Of a stretch of 64,000 nucleotides of DNA, positions 36,847-43,521 are shown piece after piece. How positions within the stretch are numbered: the first letter of the stretch is position 1; every line of letters starts with the position of its first letter. A program made the translations under genes and the position numbers. The stretch comes from Chromatocurvus sp046260765. GTDB taxonomy: Bacteria; Pseudomonadota; Gammaproteobacteria; Pseudomonadales; Halieaceae. Location: positions 62,001-126,000 of the forward strand of contig JBHEOO010000001.1 in assembly GCA_046260765.1 (NCBI GenBank), given 5' to 3'. The notes under the pieces are model-generated. The model was not told the origin of the DNA. It saw only the letters and a program-made list of their open reading frames with translations, and searched no databases.

Positions 36847-36984
36847 CTGTGGTCTCTCCTGGTGTGCGGGTGACGTCCTGCCCCCCGAGCCGGCTTGTTG
36901 CGACGAGGGAAAGGAACCCCTGGAGTCTAGCGCAAACCGGGTTGCAGGTCTGTAGAGCCGTGGACACGGTCTCGCCTGTAGGGG

Positions 36985-38259
36985 ATGATCACTGTCATGG
37001 AATTTATCGCAACAGACAGCATGGGGCTCGCCGTCGCGCTGGTGATCGGGCTTTTGCTTGGCGCCGAACGTGGCTGGACTCACCGCGAAATCCGCGAAGG
37101 CCGGCGGATGGCCGGCCTGCGGACCTTCGGCGTCATCGGTCTCCTTGGTGGTGTTTGTGGGCTATTGTCCGCGCGCTTCGGTGGTGTCGTATTCGGGCTG
37201 GCGTTTCTCGCCCTGGCAGTGATGCTGCTCGCGGCGCATTTTCTGGAAAGTCTCGAGGACAGCGATCACGGCGTGACCAGTGTGGCAGCGGCATTGCTGG
37301 TGTTTGCGCTCGGGGGGCTCGCTGCTGCCGGTGAGCCGGGACTTGCCGCGGCTGCTGCCGTGGTTGCGGCGCTTCTCCTCAGCTATAAGACCCTGCTGCA
37401 TGACTGGCTGGATCGCCTGGAAAGGATTGAGCTGCGGGCGGTGCTCAAGTTATTGCTGATATCCGTGGTTGTGCTGCCGCTGCTGCCCGATCGGGGTTAC
37501 GGCCCGTGGCAGGCACTCAATCCCTATGCGATCTGGTGGATGGTGGTGCTCATCGCGTCGATTTCCTCGGCCGGTTATTTTGCTGTGCAGATTGGAGGAC
37601 CCCGACACGGTACGCTGTTCACGGGTATGTTTGGCGGGCTCGCTTCATCTACCGCAGTGACACTGCAGTTTGCGCGCGCGGCCCGACGGGAACCTGCCTC
37701 AGCGGATTTGCTGGCGACGGCGATTCTCCTCGCCTGTGGCACCATGTTCCCACGCATGTTTCTGGTGGCGTCGGTACTGAATCCAGCGCTCTTGAAGCCG
37801 CTTCTGCTTCCCGCCCTGGCAATGTCAACGGTGGTCTATCTGCCGGCTTTCTGGTTCTGGCGAGCGACTCGTCGCGAAACAGTGACGATGGCATCGCCCC
37901 TGAAAAATCCCTTTGAACTGATACCTGCGCTGGGATTTGGCGCGCTGCTGGCCGCAGTCATGTTGCTGGGTGAGGCCTTACGGCACGCGTTCGGCGATGC
38001 TGGTCTGCTGGCTCTGGCAGCGGCATCAGGCATCACGGATGTCGATGCAATCAACCTGTCGCTGTCGCGCATGTCGCTGGGTGATGTCGCCGTGCCCGTT
38101 GCTGTTCTGGGCATAGTGATTGCCGCCGCAGCCAATACGCTTGCCAAGGCGGTAATGGCTGCCGGGATCGGCGGCAGGGCGATCGGGTTCCGCGTTGGAA
38201 GCGTGCTCGTTGCCAGCGCCCTCTCGGGGCTTGTTGTCGCAGTCGTCGATCTGGCTTGA
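36985..38259 (+). CDS. MgtC/SapB family membrane protein with DUF4010 domain
   Basis: The 424-residue protein is almost entirely hydrophobic, with about twelve helices. The N-terminal part has the MgtC-like pattern ALVIGLLLGAERGWTHRE and GLRTFGVIGLLGG; the remainder (from about residue 185) is the DUF4010 region with FGGLASSTAVTLQFARAA and SGITDVDAINLSLSRM. The role is not established; related proteins are linked to Mg2+ homeostasis or to acid and phosphate stress. It overlaps nothing functional; the next gene begins 55 bases after its stop. Confidence 0.87.
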   Translation: MITVMEFIATDSMGLAVALVIGLLLGAERGWTHREIREGRRMAGLRTFGVIGLLGGVCGLLSARFGGVVFGLAFLALAVMLLAAHFLESLEDSDHGVTSVAAALLVFALGGLAAAGEPGLAAAAAVVAALLLSYKTLLHDWLDRLERIELRAVLKLLLISVVVLPLLPDRGYGPWQALNPYAIWWMVVLIASISSAGYFAVQIGGPRHGTLFTGMFGGLASSTAVTLQFARAARREPASADLLATAILLACGTMFPRMFLVASVLNPALLKPLLLPALAMSTVVYLPAFWFWRATRRETVTMASPLKNPFELIPALGFGALLAAVMLLGEALRHAFGDAGLLALAAASGITDVDAINLSLSRMSLGDVAVPVAVLGIVIAAAANTLAKAVMAAGIGGRAIGFRVGSVLVASALSGLVVAVVDLA

Positions 38260-38314
38260 GTCGCGGGCCGGCGACCGCGTATCCTCTGCCTTCTCTCACC
38301 GGGTGGCCCGCAGC

Positions 38315-40051
38315 ATGCTGCAGCAGTTGTTGATCGCAGGGGTTTTTCTTTGCCTGTTCTACGGGCTTATTTTCAGCACCGTCTCGCCCGCCTGGCTGTT
38401 TACGCTGGCAATGAGTGTGTGCTACCTCGCCGGTCTTGTGAGCACGGAAGAACTGCTTGGCAAGGCATCCAACACCGGGCTGGTGACTTTGATTCTCCTG
38501 CTTCTGGTGTCGGTGGGTCTCGAGAAGCTGAGCTGGCTTGAGCGTCTTTCCGCCGGGCTGGTCAATGCCTGGTATCGACGCAGCCTGCTCAGACTTGGCA
38601 TTACCACTGCGATTTTTTCGGCCTTTGTCAACAATACCGCAGTGGTTGCAACACTCGCCAACAGCGTGCGGACCAGTCGTTACCATTTACCCTCGAAACT
38701 GCTGATGCCCCTGTCGTTTGCGGCGATCCTCGGTGGCACCATGACGCTGATCGGCACCTCGACCAACCTGATTGTGAGCAGTTTTCTCGAGGACGCGACG
38801 GGCTCGGGTCTGGCCTTCTTTGCGTTCCTGCCGGTCGGTGGTGCAGCCACGCTTGTCGGGCTGCTCGTGATCATCCTGTTTTCACGTTTGCTGCCTGAGA
38901 ACCCCACCGAGGAGGTCAACGTCAATGAATACCTGGTGGAGGCGGAGGTCAGCGAGGACTCATCTCTTGTGGGGCGCAGTATCGCCGACAACGGACTGAG
39001 AGACCTGGACGCGCTGTTCCTTGTCGAGATTGTGCGGGACGAGCATCTTGTATCGCCTGTTGCACCCCAGGAGATTATCGAGGGAGGGGACAAGCTGATC
39101 TTCTCTGGAGACATCAGCCAGGTCAGTCTTCTGGAGCGGTTCCCCGGTCTCAAGCTGTTTGCGACTCAGGAGGGACTTCTGCGCGGCAACCTCACTGAGG
39201 TGATTATCCTGCCCGGTGCCACGGTCGAGGGCCGGACAATCAAGGAAAGTGGGTTTCGCTCCCTGTTCGATGCCGCCGTTGTCGGTATGCGCCGCGGCGG
39301 CAAGCGCTTGTCTGGCAAACTCGGGGGCATCACGCTGCAGGCGGGCGACAGCCTGATGCTGGCGGTTGGCGCAGACTTCGCGACGCGACGCAACGTCGAC
39401 AAGAATTTTCTGGTGGTAGACCAGAGCGGCATTCGCAGCCGCAACAGTACCACTCACGATCTGGTGCTCAGCATTGGCCTTCTGCTGGTGGTGGCGCTGG
39501 GTGCCCTCGGCGTTGTGCCGCTGATCAAAGGCGTGGCCCTGCTTCTGGTCGCCATGTTGGCCCTTGGTATCGTGCGCAGTGGCGAACTGGCGCGACGCTT
39601 CCCCTTTGGTCTGTGGTTGATCATCGCTTCGGCGCTAACGCTCTCCCAGGCACTGTCCAATACCGGAGTGGTGACTGAGCTGGCAGCGTTGTTACACAGT
39701 GGGCTCGATGGGCGCGGACCCTATGTGGCGCTGATCGGCGTGTATCTGGGTACCATGCTCATGACCGAACTGATGACCAACAATGCCGCCGCCGCGCTGG
39801 TTTTTCCCATCGCCTACGGTCTGTCACAGTCCTACGGCGTCGACCCGCTTCCCTTCGCGATGGCGGTGGCATTCGGCGCCAGCGCGAGTTTTCTGACGCC
39901 CTATGGGTACACAACGAACCTGATGGTGCAGAACCTTGGCGGGTATACGCTGCGTCATTACTTCCGCTACGGGCTGCCGATGTCGATTGCGTACAGCGTG
40001 ACGGTGCTTTTTTTACTGCCGCGGGTTTTTCCGCTGCAGGCGACTGCGTGA
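38315..40051 (+). CDS. SLC13/DASS family permease with two TrkA_C domains
   Basis: The 578-residue membrane protein has two blocks of helices (about 1-190 and 390-578) flanking two TrkA_C (RCK_C) domains (about 210-375, EEVNVNEYLVEAEVSEDS and LTEVIILPGATVEGRTIKESG). Helix-loop signatures of the sodium:sulfate/dicarboxylate family are NNTAVVATLANSV, GTSTNLIV, MTNNAAAALVFPIAYG and TPYGYTTNLMV. Such proteins move anions such as sulfate or dicarboxylates, regulated by ligand binding at the RCK_C domains. The ATG at 38315 is chosen just before the first helix; the frame extends back into the upstream gene. Confidence 0.9.
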   Translation: MLQQLLIAGVFLCLFYGLIFSTVSPAWLFTLAMSVCYLAGLVSTEELLGKASNTGLVTLILLLLVSVGLEKLSWLERLSAGLVNAWYRRSLLRLGITTAIFSAFVNNTAVVATLANSVRTSRYHLPSKLLMPLSFAAILGGTMTLIGTSTNLIVSSFLEDATGSGLAFFAFLPVGGAATLVGLLVIILFSRLLPENPTEEVNVNEYLVEAEVSEDSSLVGRSIADNGLRDLDALFLVEIVRDEHLVSPVAPQEIIEGGDKLIFSGDISQVSLLERFPGLKLFATQEGLLRGNLTEVIILPGATVEGRTIKESGFRSLFDAAVVGMRRGGKRLSGKLGGITLQAGDSLMLAVGADFATRRNVDKNFLVVDQSGIRSRNSTTHDLVLSIGLLLVVALGALGVVPLIKGVALLLVAMLALGIVRSGELARRFPFGLWLIIASALTLSQALSNTGVVTELAALLHSGLDGRGPYVALIGVYLGTMLMTELMTNNAAAALVFPIAYGLSQSYGVDPLPFAMAVAFGASASFLTPYGYTTNLMVQNLGGYTLRHYFRYGLPMSIAYSVTVLFLLPRVFPLQATA

Positions 40052-40072
40052 CGCAGCGGTCTGGCGTTGACG

Positions 40073-40735
40073 CTAGTCGGATTTCTGCATGCTGGCGATC
40101 CTTTTGAGGTAACCCAGGTGTTCACGCCGGATATCGGCATCGGATCCTGTGCCGCCCGGCGCGTTATCTTCGCCCAGCGTGTACAGCTCGTAGCTGGCAC
40201 GCACGCGACCGCCGAGGCTGCGCTCATAGTGATAAGGGCGACCCCAGGGGTCCAGCGGTATGTCTTGCAGGTAGTCTCCCTCGGGCGGTGTCAGTGCATT
40301 CAGGCCAGTGGCGTCCACGGGCAGATCTCCACGCGCGCCAACGTATGCCTCGAGAGCGTCGTGAAGTGCGCTCGTGTCCCTGTATATCTGCTGCAGTGCG
40401 TCATTGTCGCTTGTCATCGGGCCTATTCCCAGGCGCTCATGCAGTGCCTTCACGGGCTCTCTGGTGCAGTAAATGGCAACGTCGTCTTTCCCTGGCCGAT
40501 TGAAGACGCGGCCCTGGTGGTAGATGAAGGGTAGCGTGCGCTGGGTGTAACCCATGACGCTGCTTGCCGTGTATTCGCCGCAAACCACATCGCCGGGGTA
40601 GGTGCGGACCTTGTCGTAGGTGACGCCCCGCCGATCCGGGAGGGTGCTCAGCAGTGAATCCTGTGCCTGTTGCTGCAGATTGCTGCAGCCGCCGAGAAGA
40701 ACGCTAACGAGTAGTGCTGTCGTCAGGGATCGCAT
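40073..40735 (-). CDS. lipoprotein with a GspG (type II secretion major pseudopilin) globular domain
   Basis: The 220-residue protein starts at the ATG 40735 with a lipoprotein signal MRSLTTALLVSVLLGGC (lipobox LGGC). The C-terminal half (about 130-210) matches the T2SSG domain: ALEAYVGARGDLPVDATGL, then YLQDIPLDPWGRPYHYE, YELYTLGEDNAPGGTGSDAD, the calcium-loop region of GspG. It lacks the prepilin leader and the long hydrophobic N-helix, so it cannot assemble into a normal pseudopilus. Residues about 25-120 are unrelated to GspG and unrecognised. No other type II secretion gene is present. It is divergent from the beta-barrel gene of the peptide module, with 143 bases between starts. Confidence 0.82.
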   Translation of the reverse strand: MRSLTTALLVSVLLGGCSNLQQQAQDSLLSTLPDRRGVTYDKVRTYPGDVVCGEYTASSVMGYTQRTLPFIYHQGRVFNRPGKDDVAIYCTREPVKALHERLGIGPMTSDNDALQQIYRDTSALHDALEAYVGARGDLPVDATGLNALTPPEGDYLQDIPLDPWGRPYHYERSLGGRVRASYELYTLGEDNAPGGTGSDADIRREHLGYLKRIASMQKSD

Positions 40736-40878
40736 GGTTGTGTGTCCGCCGTTGCCCAGGGTGTGTTGTCCGTCGCACAGTATAGCGCACGCATTTGCCG
40801 TACCAGAGAGCGTTTCTGAGCTACCGCTTGCGAGTGTTTTTGCCGATGCTGCAGGTGTCACAGCAGAGGAGCCACCAC

Positions 40879-41787
40879 ATGCACGTCGAGCCAGGGCCTG
40901 AACTCAACGCCAGCCAGCCGATAGCCCTCGGGGTGAATCCACTGTGTCCGGGCCGTGCGCTGCCGCTGCTGCTCACTCTCTGTCCGGCCTCGGTTCATGC
41001 ACAGCTGCCACTGTCGATTGATGCCTTGCTGATGCCGGAGTCGACCTTCACCGCCTCCGTACAGACCCAGTGGCAGCAGATCCGACAACCGGTTCTGGCC
41101 CGTCGCGAAACGCCGTCGGGCGCCGCCCTTTTGTCGGTCGGGCACAGCAACGCAGGTCAGGGTGTTACCGCTATCGGTGCCCGCTATGGGGTGGCAGCAC
41201 GCATGGAGGTCAATGGGCGGCTGACTCATCGACAGACGCGCTGGCGCAATCCCGGCACGTCGGCGCGGCAGGCTGACGGCTACGGTGCGGATGTCGGCGT
41301 TAGCTGGCTTGCGCTCCCGGAGCATGGCGCCCCGGCAGTCTTGCTGGATATGCGGGCAGATGTTGTGTCCAGTCGGGCGTTTCCCGGTGCGCAGCAGCAG
41401 TGGCTTGATGGATTCGAGTTTGGCGTTACCGCTTATCGCTCGATAGATCCGGTTGTTCTTTCATTATCCGCACGCTATCGATACCAGGATCGCCAGGGCG
41501 ATGCGGCGGTCAGCGCGGAGGGCGCGCACAACCTGATGCTTGCTCCGCAGGTGAACTTTGCCGTCAACGCCAATGTCACCCTGGTAGGTGGCCTATCCTT
41601 GCAATACCGCGACTTCGATACCGACCCGTCAGTTGGCGATGAGTCCAGCGTTGCTACCGCGCTGCGCCTCGGTCTCGGTTATGCCGCCGGGCGGAGCTCC
41701 ACTTTTTTCCTGAATACCAATATTGCCACCTCAGGGTCAGGCGCCGGTGCGGGCTTTGATCTGGAGTGGCTGTACCGTTTTCAGTGA
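40879..41787 (+). CDS. putative outer-membrane beta-barrel protein
   Basis: The 302-residue protein has an N-terminal signal peptide that ends near PASVHAQLPL and then alternating-residue beta strands throughout (TAIGARYGVAARMEVNGRL, VVLSLSARYRYQDRQG, VTLVGGLSLQYRDFD, ATALRLGLGYAAG). It ends LEWLYRFQ, close to an outer-membrane beta-signal. It resembles the transporter/porin-like barrels often annotated as phenol-degradation-type outer-membrane proteins. AGAGGAG at 40865-40871 supports the ATG at 40879, giving a long signal n-region; a GTG at 40933 would give a more normal signal peptide. In context it may be the export channel or receptor for the adjacent small precursor. Confidence 0.75.
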   Translation: MHVEPGPELNASQPIALGVNPLCPGRALPLLLTLCPASVHAQLPLSIDALLMPESTFTASVQTQWQQIRQPVLARRETPSGAALLSVGHSNAGQGVTAIGARYGVAARMEVNGRLTHRQTRWRNPGTSARQADGYGADVGVSWLALPEHGAPAVLLDMRADVVSSRAFPGAQQQWLDGFEFGVTAYRSIDPVVLSLSARYRYQDRQGDAAVSAEGAHNLMLAPQVNFAVNANVTLVGGLSLQYRDFDTDPSVGDESSVATALRLGLGYAAGRSSTFFLNTNIATSGSGAGAGFDLEWLYRFQ

Positions 41788-41885
41788 GTGGGATCGGCAT
41801 TCTGCCCTGCACGATGCTAGCGGGATGCCAGTAAGCGCGACATAGGTCGCATTCATATCGTTTGACAATGACAAGGAGCGTCATC

Positions 41886-42188
41886 ATGAAGATATTTTCA
41901 AGAGCTTTCCAGGTCGCTGCGCTTGCAGCAGTTGTGTCCACGCCAGCCTTTGCCGACCGAAACACGGAAGAGACGTTTGATCTCAACAGTGCTTTTGGCG
42001 GCGATGCGCCAGTCGTGGAGCGGCTTGACACACAGGCCATGGAAGAAACCCGCGGTCGCATGCCGCTGCTGGCGATTCCGCTGGCAATCGCCGGTGTGGA
42101 CATCGGGCTGATGGGGCTGTTCTGGGGTATTTACGTCCCCAACTATAGCTATGGCGGAAACTGCACAGGCTGCTACCAGATAAACTGA
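41886..42188 (+). CDS. small exported precursor peptide with ETRG leader end and hydrophobic CxxC core (bacteriocin-like)
   Basis: I do not recognise a family. The 100-residue product has a Sec signal peptide (1-23, STPAFA cut before Asp24) and an acidic spacer (24-57) that ends LDTQAMEETRG. This end resembles double-glycine-type leaders cut by C39 peptidases, though only one glycine is present; another Gly-Gly is at 38-39. The 43-residue core (58-100) is hydrophobic with a glycine-rich helix (LLAIPLAIAGVDIGLMGLFW) and a tail YGGNCTGCYQIN with Cys93/Cys96. AAGGAG lies seven bases before the ATG. A strong terminator follows. A C39 peptidase and a barrel protein are encoded in the same cluster. 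Bacteriocin, signalling peptide or fibre subunit are all possible. Confidence 0.72.
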   Translation: MKIFSRAFQVAALAAVVSTPAFADRNTEETFDLNSAFGGDAPVVERLDTQAMEETRGRMPLLAIPLAIAGVDIGLMGLFWGIYVPNYSYGGNCTGCYQIN

Positions 42189-42208
42189 AACGAGGGTAGT
42201 TGACCGGT

Positions 42209-42264
42209 AATGCCCGTTGCCTCTATGAGGTGTAGCTTCTACGCTTGAGGTGACGGGCGTTTTA
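42209..42264 (+). terminator. rho-independent terminator after the precursor peptide gene
   Basis: A 15-pair stem forms between 42209-42223 (AATGCCCGTTGCCTC) and 42247-42261 (GAGGTGACGGGCGTT), with three G-T pairs, and the right arm runs into TTTTA. It is 21 bases after the precursor stop and separates this gene from the downstream small membrane protein and C39 peptidase. Confidence 0.75.
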
Positions 42265-42296
42265 CTTGACGGAGGGGTCTGTCGCATTGGCATGAA

Positions 42297-42325
42297 CATT
42301 GACATTGACATTGACATTGACATTT
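42297..42325. repeat. hexamer tandem repeat (CATTGA)4 containing four TTGACA elements
   Basis: Four exact CATTGA units (42297-42320) and a partial fifth lie about 75 bases upstream of the small membrane protein gene. Read in the shifted register this gives four consecutive TTGACA, the sigma70 -35 consensus. No clear -10 is seen at 16-18 bases from any copy, so promoter function is uncertain. Confidence 0.8.
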
Positions 42326-42400
42326 GGCGTTGCCATCCACATCTGCATGAATGATGCGGGCGCATTTTTTCATCGGCATTCAGACTCGAGAGAATCGCAA

Positions 42401-42682
42401 ATGAAACATCCGGAGATGATAAAAAAAGAGTGGGAAGCAAACTTCAATAAAGCAAGAGACCGTTACTGGTTCCGCTGGATGGGTCTGTACACGCTTGGCT
42501 TATTGGCTGTGATCGTTCTCATCTACGCGGTGCAAAGTAATTCCGTTGGCGCCATGGTGAGTATCGTGGCGAGCGTGTTCGTTGTGGGTGTGGCCATTAC
42601 GGGTTGGTTGGCGCGGCAGCGTGCCCTGGACGACCTGGGCAGTTCACCCGGTGAGACCCGTACCGGCGCACCGGCGGACTGA
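42401..42682 (+). CDS. small two-helix membrane protein, unknown function
   Basis: The 93-residue product starts MKHPEMIKKEW at the ATG 42401, with a GAGAG element upstream. It has a basic N-terminal segment (to about residue 24) and two hydrophobic helices (about 26-44 and 48-67) with a very short loop, then a polar tail. I recognise no family. It sits 27 to 87 bases ahead of the C39 peptidase start options and is probably cotranscribed with it. A membrane partner or immunity-type role for the precursor peptide is a guess. Base composition here is lower in GC than in the neighbouring genes. Confidence 0.62.
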   Translation: MKHPEMIKKEWEANFNKARDRYWFRWMGLYTLGLLAVIVLIYAVQSNSVGAMVSIVASVFVVGVAITGWLARQRALDDLGSSPGETRTGAPAD

Positions 42683-42769
42683 TCGCCCACGGTGAATTCG
42701 CTGTGCTCTATGCTGACGCTGCGCTCCACACGCCACCAGGCTGCCGACATTCTCAAAGCGGCGCCGCTA

Positions 42770-43474
42770 ATGCGTCCAGGTCTTGTGCGAGACGTGACCT
42801 TGCTGATGGGTTTTATGACAGTTGCCTGCGTTTTGCATGTGCGTCCGCTTGCAGCGACAGAAATGCAGGATTTCCGTCATTGGAAAGCGCTTCGCGATCA
42901 GGCGGTGGTGCGGCAGGAGCTTGATTTCAGCTGCGGTCTTGCAGCACTGGCGACAATGCTGACCTATTATTTTGACCATCCTGTCAGTGAAGCGGAATTG
43001 CTCGACAGGCTGGAGTTGCCCGCCCCTGACATTCTCACCCGCCGCCTTTTGGGGTCTGATCTCGCACCGGGCGAGCGTACGCAGCTGCAGATGCTTCAGG
43101 AACGTGGTGTGTCACTTGCCATCCTCGCCGATCTTGCGCGCGACTATGGGTTTCGCGCGCAGGGTGTAAGTCTGGCTGCAGAAACACTGCAGCGCCTGAG
43201 CATACCTGCCATCGCGTATATTGAGCCGGATGGAGAGCCACATTTCACCCTGATCCGCGGCGTGGACAGGCGAGGTAATGTCCAGGTGGCCGATCCATCC
43301 TGGGGCAATCGGCTCTTTTCCGCCGCTGACTTTGCGCGCGTCTTTGCCCTGGGTGAGGGAGCAGCAGGGCGTCTTCTGTTGATTATGCCCGCTGCCGGGA
43401 ACCCTGGCCGCGAGGATTGGTTTACGGTTGACCGCGCACAACCACTGATCCAACGCCCGCAGCTATTCAGATAG
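42770..43474 (+). CDS. exported C39 family peptidase
   Basis: With the ATG at 42770 the 234-residue protein has a signal peptide (1-29, ending RPLAATE), so it should work in the periplasm and is not the N-terminal domain of an ABC exporter. The papain-like C39 site is complete: Gln49 and Cys55 in QELDFSCGLAALATML, His158 in GEPHFTLIRG and Asp175 in VADPSWGNR. C39 peptidases cut after glycine-type leaders; stand-alone exported members exist, for example FapD in the Fap amyloid system. Alternative starts are GTG 42692 and ATG 42710, but these put 20 or more residues before the signal. The likely substrate is the ETRG-leader precursor encoded upstream. Confidence 0.85.
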   Translation: MRPGLVRDVTLLMGFMTVACVLHVRPLAATEMQDFRHWKALRDQAVVRQELDFSCGLAALATMLTYYFDHPVSEAELLDRLELPAPDILTRRLLGSDLAPGERTQLQMLQERGVSLAILADLARDYGFRAQGVSLAAETLQRLSIPAIAYIEPDGEPHFTLIRGVDRRGNVQVADPSWGNRLFSAADFARVFALGEGAAGRLLLIMPAAGNPGREDWFTVDRAQPLIQRPQLFR

Positions 43475-43521
43475 ACTATACCGCGTGGCCCACTAGAACG
43501 TCTGCCCCCGTTCCTGTGTCG

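Noticed and set aside
41898..42440. 180-codon minus-strand frame containing a Met-Ser repeat
   Set aside because: The Met-Ser repeat is the hexamer microsatellite read backwards; the frame is antisense to the precursor gene and the terminator.
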